DNA of 64,000 bases. Origin: Bacteroidota bacterium. Lineage in GTDB: Bacteria; Bacteroidota; Bacteroidia; Palsa-965. Position numbers and translations under genes: made by a program. The stretch lies in NCBI GenBank assembly GCA_006218065.1, contig VBWE01000004.1, positions 31,160 through 95,159 of the forward strand. Direction: 5' to 3'. Shown in pieces: positions 18,701 to 26,838 of this stretch; within the stretch, counting starts at the first letter, position 1, and each line of letters starts with the position of its first letter. The notes below the pieces were generated by a model. That model saw nothing but the letters and a program-made list of their open reading frames with translations, was not told the DNA's origin and ran no database searches.

Positions 18701-19139
18701 CGTAGCGCTGGCCGGTATCGTGGTGCGGAACGGAATCCTGATCGTGGAATTTATCGAAATCCTCCGCGAGCGCGGCATGCCGCTTAAAGAAGCCGTGATC
18801 GAAGCCGGCAAAACGCGGATGACACCCGTACTGCTCACTGCAACGGCGATGATCCTCGGACTGATTCCGCTGGCCGTGGGACTGAACATCGATTTCGGAA
18901 CACTGCTTTCGGAATTCAACCCGAACATTTTCTTCGGCGGCGACAGTGTGGCTTTCTGGGGACCGCTTTCGTGGACGATGATCTACGGTTTGAGTTTCGC
19001 TACCATTCTTACGCTCATCGTGCTCCCGGTTATGTACATGATGTCGGAAAACACGAAAGCAAGACTGAAGCGTGCCTTCGGAAGGAAGGCCCGGCCGGAA
19101 AATCACGCTGTAGCCGGTGAAGAAGAAGCAAAGGCATAA
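15702..19139 (+). CDS. RND efflux transporter permease (first system)
   Basis: An 1145-residue AcrB/MMPL-type inner-membrane proton antiporter. TM1 is at residues 18-37; the first porter domain follows. The TM4 proton relay pair is present in GIVVDDAIVVIENTHRIF, and the second half has GIVALAGIVVRNGILIVEF. It is about 100 residues longer than E. coli AcrB. The extra length includes a hydrophobic insertion near residues 515-550 between the two halves (YSIISIVIAGGAYAMGSIG, LAVLLYLLVLLHHYVL), and an acidic/Ala-rich C-terminus. Substrates are unknown. It is third in the tolC-mfp-rnd operon. Confidence 0.94.
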   Translation: MLEKIKEFKPTSWSIDNKTTIFILTVFLAIAGILYYQKLPKESFPEVKVPTIYIQTAYFGTSPTDMENLVAKPLEKQIKAISGVKKITSSSLQDFSVMVVEFNTDVKVEDALRKVKDKIDRAKKDLPAKLDIGPDAQEINFSEFPIMFVNISGDYDLAKLKRFAESLKDRIEGMKEITRVDMVGALDREIQINVDMYKMQSYQLTLGDINRAIASENVAISGGTVTTDGVKRTLALKKEFRSVEELKNILVGSQSGAFVYLKDVADVTDGFKEQESYARLDGKNVITLNIIKRAGENLIVASDEIRAVISEMQENRSLPAELNVTITGDQSDQTRITLHDLINTIIIGFILVIIVLMFFMGATNSFFVALSVPLSMAIAFMVIYAMGWSMNMIVLFAFLLALGIVVDDAIVVIENTHRIFLAHRDLGIVRSAKLAAGEVFLPVLSGTLTTLAPFIPLAFWDGMIGQFMIYLPITLIITLLASLLVAYIINPVFAVQFMRHYDSTTAKDMRWPRWLRNYSIISIVIAGGAYAMGSIGTGNLAVLLYLLVLLHHYVLRKWIFAFQERTWPRFRNWYGRKLTWAIEHPKTIIFGTIGLFFLSFVVLGIRQPRVDFFPTAEPNFIYAYIEMPVGTDQVKTNAVSLKVEERINKLLGEDKDIVTSVIANVAFGAGDPQAQDNSIQPHKAKVSVAFTQFAKRKGKSTRAVLERIQKSFAEDKIPGAEIIVEQEQGGPPVGKPISIEITGEKMDDLLATGDRLKKFLDSCNIAGVERLRSDVVASKPEIVFSLDRERANREGIFTGQVGMEIRNSVFGAEVSKFRDENDEYPIMLRYKPDQRSDINAIRNMKITYRDMNMGGLIRNVPISSFADVSYDMSYGGIKRKGQKRIITLESNILAEFQKTQQDVITNVTAQMNAFKNKGLPPGVMISMGGQQQEQAETAAFLGGALLASIGLIIVILVAQFNSTSKPVIILSEILFSVIGVFLGLAIFGMNVSIIMTGIGIVALAGIVVRNGILIVEFIEILRERGMPLKEAVIEAGKTRMTPVLLTATAMILGLIPLAVGLNIDFGTLLSEFNPNIFFGGDSVAFWGPLSWTMIYGLSFATILTLIVLPVMYMMSENTKARLKRAFGRKARPENHAVAGEEEAKA

Positions 19140-19159
19140 AAACGAAATAACATGAATTA

Positions 19160-19199
19160 ACTAAAGCGCGGGATCGTAACTTTGATTCCGCGCTTTAGT
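19160..19199 (+). promoter_or_regulatory. 12-bp inverted repeat enclosing a -7 box before the second efflux operon
   Basis: ACTAAAGCGCGG (19160-19171) and CCGCGCTTTAGT (19188-19199) are perfect inverted repeats. Their 16-nt loop contains TAACTTTG (19177-19184), an exact TAnnTTTG. The MFP ATG lies at 19213. The repeat could be an operator occluding the promoter, or a terminator of the preceding operon, though no T-run follows. Confidence 0.6.
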
Positions 19200-19212
19200 A
19201 TTTCTGTCTGCC

Positions 19213-20256
19213 ATGATCAAAAAGCCAGCATATTATCTTTTCCTGTTTCCGCTGCTCGCCACTGCGGGTTGCGGAAGCGACAATTCGCCCGCCGGGAAAA
19301 AAGACGGTCCGCCGCCTGCGCCCAAAATCGAAGGCTATATCGTGCAGCCGCAGCCGGTCAGCGAAAACGTGCAGGTGAACGGGCAGTTGCTTCCTGCCGA
19401 GCAGGTGGAACTCATGCCCGAAGTGGCCGGGAGAATTACGATGCTCCATCTTCCGGAAGGCTCGCTGGTGAGCAAAGGCACGCTCCTCGTTAAATTATAC
19501 GATGCCGATCTCCAGGCGCAACTGCTCAAACTGCAGGTGCAGCTGAAAACAGCACAGGCTACGGAAGAACGGCAGAAGCAGTTGCTGGCGGTCAACGGCA
19601 TCAGCCGCGAAGAATACGACCAGGTGGTGATGCAGGTGGAAATGGGGAAAGCCGAAGTGAAAAACCTTGAAGCGCAGATTGCGAAAACGGAAATCCGCGC
19701 GCCGTTTGACGGAACCGTCGGACTGCGCAAAGTTAGCCCGGGCGCGTATGTTTCACCGGGAACCGTACTCGCCACCATCCGCGCAGGCAAACAGATCAAG
19801 CTCGATTTCAGCGTACCCGAAGCGTATGCGCAGGCGATGACGAAAGGGAGCGAAGTGCGGTTTACACTCAAAGACGATACGACTTTATATACGGCTTCCG
19901 TGATCGCCACGGAGGAAGGCATCGAACAGAACGCGCTGAGCATGCAGGTGCGCGCGCTGGTGAACAGCCGTTCGGAACGACTCGTGGCGGGCGCTTCGGT
20001 CCTGGTCACGATTTCCATGCACGGCGGTGAAAATGCACTTGTCGTTCCCACGCAGGCCGTAATTCCGCAGGCGCGTTTTAAAACTGTTCTCGTGGCGCGC
20101 AAGGGAAAAGCCGAATCGGTGAAAGTAACCACGGGCATCCGCGGGGCGCAGAATGTACAGATCACTTCGGGATTGAATGCCGGTGACACCATCGTGATCA
20201 CCGGTATCCAGTTCATCCGCCCCGGGGCGTCGCTCAGATTTTCATCCGTCAAGTAA
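19213..20256 (+). CDS. Efflux RND transporter periplasmic adaptor lipoprotein (second system)
   Basis: A 347-residue membrane fusion protein. The N-terminus LFLFPLLATAGCGSD has a lipobox ending ATAGC, so it is lipid-anchored. Lipoyl halves are visible as MPEVAGRITMLHLPEGSLVS and TEIRAPFDGTVGLRKVSPGA around a short helical hairpin (QLLAVNGISREEYDQVVMQV). The shorter hairpin and the LRKVSPGAYVSPGT motif are typical of MexH/AcrA-type adaptors that start mfp-rnd operons. The permease ATG is 12 bp downstream. Confidence 0.94.
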   Translation: MIKKPAYYLFLFPLLATAGCGSDNSPAGKKDGPPPAPKIEGYIVQPQPVSENVQVNGQLLPAEQVELMPEVAGRITMLHLPEGSLVSKGTLLVKLYDADLQAQLLKLQVQLKTAQATEERQKQLLAVNGISREEYDQVVMQVEMGKAEVKNLEAQIAKTEIRAPFDGTVGLRKVSPGAYVSPGTVLATIRAGKQIKLDFSVPEAYAQAMTKGSEVRFTLKDDTTLYTASVIATEEGIEQNALSMQVRALVNSRSERLVAGASVLVTISMHGGENALVVPTQAVIPQARFKTVLVARKGKAESVKVTTGIRGAQNVQITSGLNAGDTIVITGIQFIRPGASLRFSSVK

Positions 20257-20268
20257 GTTGCGCAAAGC

Positions 20269-23200
20269 ATGAGTCTCTCGGATATCGCCATACGCCGGCC
20301 TGTCGGTTCCATCGTGCTGAGCATCGCCATTATCCTTTTCGGACTGGTGGGCTTCGGGTTTCTCGGTGTGCGCGAATATCCCGCCATCGATCCGCCCAAC
20401 ATCAGCGTGCGCACCAATTATGCCGGCGCTGCGGCGGAAATCATCGAATCGCAGATCACCGAGCCGCTGGAAAAAGCGATCAACGGCATAGAAGGCATAA
20501 AATCAGTGAACTCGTCGTCGTCTCTCGGCTCGAGCAACATCACCGTGGAATTCGAAGTCGGCTCCGACCTGGAAAAAGCGGCGAACGATGTCCGCGATAA
20601 AGTATCGCAGGCAGTGAGAAATCTTCCGCAGGATATCGACGCAGTACCCACTGTTTCGAAAGCCGATGCGAACAGCGACCCGATCATTTTTATGCCCGTG
20701 CAGAGTTCGAAGCTCAGCGATATCGAGTTGAGTGATTACGTGGAAAACGTGCTGCAGGAAAAACTGCAGACCATTCCCGGTGTGAGCGAGGTGCGGATTT
20801 TCGGGCAGCGCCGTCCTGCCATGCGCCTCTGGATCGATCCGCTGCGGCTGGCGGCATACAAACTCACCCTGCAGGATATCACCGCCGCGCTGAACCGCGA
20901 GAACGTGCAGCTTCCCGGCGGAAAAATCAGCGGCGACCGGACGGAACTTAACATCAACGTGCTCGGAAAACTGGAGACGGAAGAACAATTCAACAACCTG
21001 ATCATCTCCCAGTCCGAAAACCGCGTGGTGCGCTTCCGCCAGGTGGGCGAGGCCGTGCTGGGTCCCGAGAACCTGGAAACGGTATCGCGGCTGAGTAACG
21101 TGAAAGCCATGTCGCTCGCCATCATCCCGCAGCCGGGAGCCAATTACATCGCGATCGCGGATGAATTTTACAAACGGTACGAGGAGATCAAAAAAACACT
21201 GCCCGATCATATCACCACGGACGTCGGGCTGGACAAATCGAGGTTCGTGCGCAAGTCCATCCTCGAAGTGCAGGACACGCTGATCATCGCCATCATCCTC
21301 GTTGTGCTGATCATTTACCTGTTTTTCCGCGACTGGATCATCGCGTTCCGCCCGCTGATCGATATTCCCGTTTCGCTGATCGGCGCGTTTTTCATCATGT
21401 ACCTTTTCGGGTTCTCGATCAACGTGCTCACCCTGCTCGCGATCGTGCTGGCCACGGGGCTGGTGGTGGATGACGGTATCGTGGTGACGGAAAATATTTT
21501 CAGGAAGATCGAGCAGGGCATGGATAAAATGCGCGCGGCGGAAGAAGGCACGCGCGAAATTTTCTTCGCCGTTATATCCACTTCCATCACGCTGGCCGTT
21601 GTTTTTATTCCCGTTATTTTCCTCGAAGGATTCACCGGCCGCCTGTTCCGCGAATTCGGTATCGTGGTAGCCGGCGCCGTGCTGATTTCCGCCGTGGTGT
21701 CGCTCACGCTCACGCCGGTACTGAATATTAAAATGAGCCGCGCACACAACAAGCGCACGAAATTCTACAACATGACCGAGCCGTTTTTCCGTGCGATGGA
21801 AAACGGGTACCGGCGTTCGCTCGAAGCGTTTATGCGCCGCCGCTGGCTGGGACTGGCGCTGACGGGCATCTGCGCGGGCATCATTATTTTCATCGGCGGT
21901 TCGATCAAATCGGAACTCGCTCCGCTCGAAGACCGCAGCGTGGTGCGTTGTCCCGTCATCGCGCCCGAAGGCACCTCGTTCGATTATATGGACGATATCA
22001 TTTACCGCTTCACGGAAAAAGTGATCGACAGTGTGCCGGAAGCGTCCATGATTTTCAGCCTCACTGCTGCAGGCGGCGGCGGTCCTTCGCTGGGCGTGAA
22101 TTCCGGAACCGTGATCGTGCGGCTTACCGATCCGGCTACGCGCGAAGCCACGCAGCAGGATATCGCGGACCGGCTCGCGCGTATTGCGAAAAAATTCCCG
22201 GAGGCGCGGATTTTAACTTCGCAGGAACAAACCATCAGTACATCGATGTCGTCCAGCTCGCAACAGCCGGTACAGCTCGTTATCCAGCACCTCGATTTCG
22301 AAAAAATCCGCGAAACGCTGCCGAAATTCCTGGAAGCTGCGCAGAAAGATCCCGTTTTCAGCAACGTGGATGCGAACCTGAAATTCAACAAGCCGGAAGC
22401 TTCGATTACGATCGACCGCCTGAAAGCGACGAACCTCGGCGTGAACGTGCTCGATATTTCGAATACGCTGCAGCTCGCATTCAGCGGACAACGCTTTGCG
22501 TATTTCTACCGCAACGGGAAACAGTACCAGGCGATCGGGCAGCTGGAGCGCGGCAAACGCGACGAGCCGTCGGATATCGCTTCGCTTTATGTGCGCAGCC
22601 GTACGGGGCAGATGATACAGCTTTCGGAACTTGTTACTATCCGCGAAACGAGCAACCCGCCTTCGCTGTTTCACTACAACCGGTTTAAATCGGCTACCGT
22701 TTCGGCTTCGCTTGCCCCGGGGAAAACGCTGGGCGACGGCATCGCCGTGATGAAAAAACTGGCGGCGGAAAAACTTGACGATACGTTCCGCACGGAATTC
22801 GCCGGACCTTCGCGCGATTTTGCGGAAAGTTCTTCCAATACTTCCTTTGCGCTGATCCTCGCGCTCGCACTGATTTATTTAGTACTCGCCGCGCAATTCG
22901 AAAGTTTCCGCGATCCGTTCGTTATTATGATTACTGTACCGCTGGCCATGGCCGGTGCGCTGCTCTCGCTCTGGATTTTCGGCGCGACGCTGAATATTTT
23001 TTCGCAGATCGGCATGATCATGCTGATCGGTTTGGTGACCAAGAACGGCATCCTGATCGTGGAATTCTCGAACCAGCTCCGCGCGAAAGGAACGGAACGT
23101 TTGCAGGCGGTGAAAAACGCAGCCGAAGCGCGGCTTCGCCCGATCCTGATGACGACACTGGCCACGGTACTCGGTGCGCTGCCGATTGCGCTGGCCCTCG

Positions 23201-23361
23201 GCGCCGGCGCGAAAAGCCGGACTTCGCTGGGTATCGTGATCGTGGGCGGATTGCTTTTTTCGCTCGTGCTTACGCTTTACGTCATCCCGGCGATGTACAG
23301 TTACCTGTCGGCCCGCGATAAACCTTCGGATAAGCAAACGGATAACGAAGTGGAATCATGA
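20269..23361 (+). CDS. RND efflux transporter permease (second system, HAE1-like)
   Basis: A 1030-residue AcrB-family permease of usual length. The start MSLSDIAIRRPVGSIVLSIA is typical of MexF/MdtB-like pumps. The TM4 proton relay appears in TGLVVDDGIVVTENIFRKIE, and the second half contains GLVTKNGILIVEFSNQLR. It closely resembles multidrug pumps by length and motifs; substrates are not predictable. Its TGA overlaps the ATG of the following tolC by 4 bp (23358-23361), indicating translational coupling. Confidence 0.95.
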   Translation: MSLSDIAIRRPVGSIVLSIAIILFGLVGFGFLGVREYPAIDPPNISVRTNYAGAAAEIIESQITEPLEKAINGIEGIKSVNSSSSLGSSNITVEFEVGSDLEKAANDVRDKVSQAVRNLPQDIDAVPTVSKADANSDPIIFMPVQSSKLSDIELSDYVENVLQEKLQTIPGVSEVRIFGQRRPAMRLWIDPLRLAAYKLTLQDITAALNRENVQLPGGKISGDRTELNINVLGKLETEEQFNNLIISQSENRVVRFRQVGEAVLGPENLETVSRLSNVKAMSLAIIPQPGANYIAIADEFYKRYEEIKKTLPDHITTDVGLDKSRFVRKSILEVQDTLIIAIILVVLIIYLFFRDWIIAFRPLIDIPVSLIGAFFIMYLFGFSINVLTLLAIVLATGLVVDDGIVVTENIFRKIEQGMDKMRAAEEGTREIFFAVISTSITLAVVFIPVIFLEGFTGRLFREFGIVVAGAVLISAVVSLTLTPVLNIKMSRAHNKRTKFYNMTEPFFRAMENGYRRSLEAFMRRRWLGLALTGICAGIIIFIGGSIKSELAPLEDRSVVRCPVIAPEGTSFDYMDDIIYRFTEKVIDSVPEASMIFSLTAAGGGGPSLGVNSGTVIVRLTDPATREATQQDIADRLARIAKKFPEARILTSQEQTISTSMSSSSQQPVQLVIQHLDFEKIRETLPKFLEAAQKDPVFSNVDANLKFNKPEASITIDRLKATNLGVNVLDISNTLQLAFSGQRFAYFYRNGKQYQAIGQLERGKRDEPSDIASLYVRSRTGQMIQLSELVTIRETSNPPSLFHYNRFKSATVSASLAPGKTLGDGIAVMKKLAAEKLDDTFRTEFAGPSRDFAESSSNTSFALILALALIYLVLAAQFESFRDPFVIMITVPLAMAGALLSLWIFGATLNIFSQIGMIMLIGLVTKNGILIVEFSNQLRAKGTERLQAVKNAAEARLRPILMTTLATVLGALPIALALGAGAKSRTSLGIVIVGGLLFSLVLTLYVIPAMYSYLSARDKPSDKQTDNEVES

Positions 23362-24662
23362 TCAAGAAATTATTTTTCCTCCTGCCGTTTTTTTTCCTGT
23401 TTGTGCGGATTGTTCCTGCGCAGGGATTGCTTACTGCCGAAGATGCGCTGGCCACCGGGCTTAAAAATAATTTCGACCTGCAGATCTCGCGCGGCGAAGC
23501 TTCCGTCGATTCGGTGAACAATTCGCCGGGCGCGGCAGGTATGCTTCCGTCCGTTACGCTGAACGGCAGCGCATCATTCGATAAGAACGACGGTATTCAC
23601 CAGCGTTTTTCCAACGGCAACGATATTTTTTCCGCCAATTCCACGAGCAGCAATCTTTCGTCCAGCATCGCGCTGAGCTGGACATTATTCGACGGGACAA
23701 AAATGTTCGTCACGAAACAGCGGCTGGAGCAGATGCAGGTCCAGGGTATGTATGAATTCAAAGCGCGCGTCAACTCCGTTTCGAAAGATATCCTGCTCGC
23801 TTATTACGACGTGGTGCAGCAGAAAAAACTGCTGAAAGCGCTGGACGAAATCATCGCGCTCGGCAAAGAACGCGTGCTGATCAGCGAAACACGCCTGGCT
23901 GCCGGGCTTGCGCCGAAAACGGATTTGCTCCAGGCGAAGATCGACCTGAACCTGCAGCAGGAAAACCGCATCGCGCAGGAGCAGGCGCTCGGTACGGCCC
24001 GCCGGAAACTGAACAGCCTGCTCGCGCGCGATATCCTGGCGGTGTTCGACGTAAGCGACAGCATCCCGGCCGGCGTACTCTCCGACCGCAAAGCGCTGGA
24101 ACAAAAAATGCTCGCATCGAACCCGGACCTGGCGGCGTTCAAACTGGAGCTCGACATTGCGAAACTGAGCCTGCGCGAAGCGCGTACCGGTTATCTCCCG
24201 CGGCTCGACCTGCTCGGCGGATATAATTTCAGTCACACGGAAAACTCCGCCGGGTTCAGCCTGCTCAGCCAGAACTACGGCTGGCAGGGCGGACTCACCT
24301 TATCCGTTCCGCTTTACAGCGCCGGGACAAACCGCCGCAACGTGCGTATCGCGCAGATCGGCGAGCAAACGGCGGAAGCGCGTTTTGCGCAGGCGAGGCT
24401 GACCGCTTCGCTGCGGCTGCATGATGCGCTCGACAATTTCGACAGCCGGCTGCGCATGCTGCAGCTGGAAAAAGAAAATGAAACACTCGCGCGTGAAAAT
24501 GTACGTATCGCTTTAGACCGGCTTCGCCTCGGACAAGGGACTTCGATCGAAGTGCGCCAGGCCGAAAGTACGCTCGCGGAAGTATTGTCGCGGCTGGTAC
24601 GCGTACAGTACGAGCTGAAATCAGCAGAACTCGCGGTTAAAGCGGAAGCTGTGGAACTGTAG
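23358..24662 (+). CDS. TolC family outer-membrane efflux protein (second system)
   Basis: A 434-residue TolC protein. The signal peptide ends VRIVPAQG (residue about 22). Two efflux repeats follow, with DILLAYYDVVQQKKLLKALD and LRLGQGTSIEVRQAESTLAE as hallmarks. It completes the mfp-rnd-tolC operon and starts within the permease stop codon. Its 3' end overlaps the convergent hydrolase gene by 26 bp, so the two ends share sequence and no terminator fits between. Confidence 0.94.
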   Translation: MIKKLFFLLPFFFLFVRIVPAQGLLTAEDALATGLKNNFDLQISRGEASVDSVNNSPGAAGMLPSVTLNGSASFDKNDGIHQRFSNGNDIFSANSTSSNLSSSIALSWTLFDGTKMFVTKQRLEQMQVQGMYEFKARVNSVSKDILLAYYDVVQQKKLLKALDEIIALGKERVLISETRLAAGLAPKTDLLQAKIDLNLQQENRIAQEQALGTARRKLNSLLARDILAVFDVSDSIPAGVLSDRKALEQKMLASNPDLAAFKLELDIAKLSLREARTGYLPRLDLLGGYNFSHTENSAGFSLLSQNYGWQGGLTLSVPLYSAGTNRRNVRIAQIGEQTAEARFAQARLTASLRLHDALDNFDSRLRMLQLEKENETLARENVRIALDRLRLGQGTSIEVRQAESTLAEVLSRLVRVQYELKSAELAVKAEAVEL

Positions 24663-25482
24663 CAAAATCCACTACCAGCTTCACGATTTCCGGCGACCTC
24701 AGGTTATGACCGAGGCCTTTCGTGATATGCAGTTCCGATCCTTTCCACTGTTCGTGGATGCGCCGCGAATTATCCGCATGCGTTTCTTCATCATCTTCGT
24801 CGTGGATGAGCATGCCGGGAACGGTCATGGATTTTGCGAAACGCGGCGCGGAAAAATATTCCGGTCCTTCGTGGAACAGTTCGCGGAATCTTTTTTCCGT
24901 TGCGGTGATGGTTTGATCGGAAAGCTTCAGTGCGCGCTGGAAAAATTCAAAAAACTCGCGCGCTTCCCCGGGCGGAGCCAGCATGATCATTTTTTCCGGC
25001 TGCAGTTCCGGTTTGTGGTGAAACGTATAAAGTGCGGAAAACCCGCCAAGCGAGTGCGTGATGATCGTATCCACTTTGCCGATGCGGCCGATCATGTTTT
25101 GAATGACTTCACTGTACAAAGGAACGTTCAGGAATTTCCCGCTGCTCAGTCCGTGTCCCGGCGCATCGAAAGCATGCAGGCTGAAAAGTTCCGGGTCAAA
25201 GGCTTCAATGAATTTTCTCCAGCGGTAGCTGTGTCCCTGCCAGCCGTGCAGGAGCAAAATATTTTTCTTTCCTTTTCCCCAGCGGTATGTTTTCACGGTT
25301 TCTTCCCGGTGGATGAGATCGGGCTGTTTCGCCGACTGCAGGAAATCCCGCTGCTTGTCCGAAAGCTTCGCCCGGAACGGGTGGCAGAAGATGTTGAAAC
25401 TCGCACGTCCTGCTTTACGCGGGGCGATGGCCGACAACGTATTCAGGTAAATGCCGATCGACCGGGTGATGGTGTTTTTCAT
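24637..25482 (-). CDS. Alpha/beta hydrolase
   Basis: A 281-residue cytoplasmic alpha/beta hydrolase. Oxyanion-hole motif LLLHGWQGHSYRW (residues about 75-87), FDAPGHGLSSG, nucleophile elbow THSLGGFSALY (Thr in place of the usual first Gly), acid region IHDEDDEETHADNS and catalytic His in KGLGHNLRSPE are all in order. The N-terminal 60 residues (ARKAGRASFNIFCHPFRAK, with IAPRK) are typical of a Bacteroidetes subgroup with unknown substrate. It lies directly downstream of a tetR gene, behind a copy of the same 16-bp palindrome that precedes tetR, so it is probably the regulator's target. Confidence 0.88.
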   Translation of the reverse strand: MKNTITRSIGIYLNTLSAIAPRKAGRASFNIFCHPFRAKLSDKQRDFLQSAKQPDLIHREETVKTYRWGKGKKNILLLHGWQGHSYRWRKFIEAFDPELFSLHAFDAPGHGLSSGKFLNVPLYSEVIQNMIGRIGKVDTIITHSLGGFSALYTFHHKPELQPEKMIMLAPPGEAREFFEFFQRALKLSDQTITATEKRFRELFHEGPEYFSAPRFAKSMTVPGMLIHDEDDEETHADNSRRIHEQWKGSELHITKGLGHNLRSPEIVKLVVDFATVPQLPL

Positions 25483-25492
25483 GTTGCGTTTT

Positions 25493-25524
25493 GTTAGATA
25501 CCAAACGGTATCTTTAAAGACAAA
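25493..25524 (-). promoter_or_regulatory. Promoter and TetR operator of the hydrolase gene
   Basis: On the minus strand TTTG (25524-25521), a 20-bp spacer and TATCTAAC (25500-25493) form a Bacteroidetes promoter. The palindrome GATACCGTTTGGTATC (25497-25512) covers the spacer's end and the -7 box. The same half-sites GATACC-N4-GGTATC recur before the adjacent tetR gene. A repressor bound here would block the -7 element. Confidence 0.72.
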
Positions 25525-25528
25525 AAAA

Positions 25529-26119
25529 TCAGTTCTCGATTTCGTTCAAAAGTTTTTCCAGGTGTTTGATCACCCGGCGGATATCGTCGTTGTTGCCGTG
25601 CAGTTTGCTCATCATGATCGCGCCTTCGAGGGAAGCGATAGCGACGGTGGCGAACATTTCTTTATCGATACCGGGTTTCAGTTGCTTATGTTTAATCCCG
25701 TTATCCAGTATGGTCATCACCGATTCACGGAGCAGGTTCAGAATTTTCAAAGCGCCTTTCCGCAGGGCCGGGTGTGCATCGTCGGCCTCCACGGCGGCAT
25801 TCAGTAAAGGACAACCGCCTTTGGTATCGGGCTGTGTAACGTATGATTCGAAATAACGGAACACGGCGCGCAGTTTATCCCCGGCGGTATGCTGCTGCTT
25901 CAGTTTATCACGCACATTCACCAGCATGATGGTGGTCAAATATGTCAGCGTTTCCAGTTCCAGTTCGTCTTTGTTGTTGAAATGGCGATAGATTGCACCT
26001 TTGGTAAAACCGGTCGCCGTGGCAATCTCACTGATCGAAGTGGCTTTGTATCCCTGCGTATTGAACAGGATACCCGCTTCTTTCAGGATGGTTTTTTTGG
26101 TGATTTCCGGGTTTCTCAT
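25529..26119 (-). CDS. TetR family regulator of the adjacent hydrolase
   Basis: A 196-residue TetR protein. The HTH covers residues about 5-50 (ILKEAGILFNTQGYKATSIS, EIATATGFTKGAIYRHF). The C-terminal part with SYVTQPDTKGGCPLLNAAVE resembles the YcdC-like/TetR_C_36-type ligand domain found in regulators of the AcuR/NemR kind. The start is ATG 26119; an upstream TTG lies inside the -7 box and is rejected. The leader is nearly zero. An operator overlaps its own promoter and another overlaps that of the downstream hydrolase, so autorepression and control of the hydrolase are likely. Confidence 0.92.
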   Translation of the reverse strand: MRNPEITKKTILKEAGILFNTQGYKATSISEIATATGFTKGAIYRHFNNKDELELETLTYLTTIMLVNVRDKLKQQHTAGDKLRAVFRYFESYVTQPDTKGGCPLLNAAVEADDAHPALRKGALKILNLLRESVMTILDNGIKHKQLKPGIDKEMFATVAIASLEGAIMMSKLHGNNDDIRRVIKHLEKLLNEIEN

Positions 26120-26122
26120 GCG

Positions 26123-26154
26123 CAAAGATACCGATTGGTATCTTAATTTGCAAG
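26123..26154 (-). promoter_or_regulatory. Promoter and TetR operator of the tetR gene
   Basis: On the minus strand CTTG (26154-26151, one base off TTTG), a 20-bp spacer and TATCTTTG (26130-26123, exact TAnnTTTG) form a promoter. The palindrome GATACCAATCGGTATC (26127-26142) overlaps the -7 box in the same register as the copy before the hydrolase. Confidence 0.75.
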
Positions 26155-26170
26155 TGGAATCCTAACTATC

Positions 26171-26755
26171 TTACGTATTGTTTTTTATATTCTTTATTCT
26201 GCTAAAAACCTGTTTCAACAAATCTTCTTTTTGTTCAGGGCGAACTAGGTATGCATAATGAATGATTAAATCATTTAGCCGCACGTGCAAAACAATAATC
26301 AAATAATCACCAATAGGTAACTCTGAATATTCGGAATAGTCTCCAATGGCATTAATCCTGGAATTCTTGAATATTGTAAAATCCTTTACGCGGAAGAATT
26401 TCTTCTTCAAAAAGCCAGTCCAGAAAATGGTTCCGCCCAAATCCCAACCCAATTTGGTGTCATCTTTATTTTTAAACTGAGTTAGATTATTTTGAATGAA
26501 AAAAAAGCTGGAGTCATTTACTAACTCGAAATTGTAGCTCAGTTTCATGTACAAATCACATGAATCTTCTTTCCAGTTTGCATTTCCACGTATCAGCTGG
26601 TCATTTGAAGCAGGATAAATGTCTTCTGCTGGTATTGAAAAATCCTGAAACTTTTTTTTGAATTCCGATAAACCTATTCCAGAGTTATTATGAGTAGAAC
26701 AACTTGCGAATAGCAACAGAACGAATCCTATTGAAAAAAGTGACGGACACTTCAT
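26171..26755 (-). CDS. Hypothetical lipoprotein, AT-rich
   Basis: A 194-residue protein of no family I recognise. The N-terminus MKCPSLFSIGFVLLLFASCS contains a lipobox FASC, so it is an exported lipoprotein. The rest is one compact domain with many Lys, Asn and Phe (KDDTKLGWDLGGTIFWTGFL). Codon choice and base composition are visibly AT-richer than the flanking genes, which suggests recent acquisition or weak expression. It sits between a tetR promoter and the LacI gene with no evident partner. Confidence 0.75.
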   Translation of the reverse strand: MKCPSLFSIGFVLLLFASCSTHNNSGIGLSEFKKKFQDFSIPAEDIYPASNDQLIRGNANWKEDSCDLYMKLSYNFELVNDSSFFFIQNNLTQFKNKDDTKLGWDLGGTIFWTGFLKKKFFRVKDFTIFKNSRINAIGDYSEYSELPIGDYLIIVLHVRLNDLIIHYAYLVRPEQKEDLLKQVFSRIKNIKNNT

Positions 26756-26838
26756 GATTGGTGTACAATGTTTTCAAGCTTCTTCCAGGGCGGAATTCCA
26801 AAAGACATTATTACCGTAAGGCAAAGTGAAAAGAAAAC

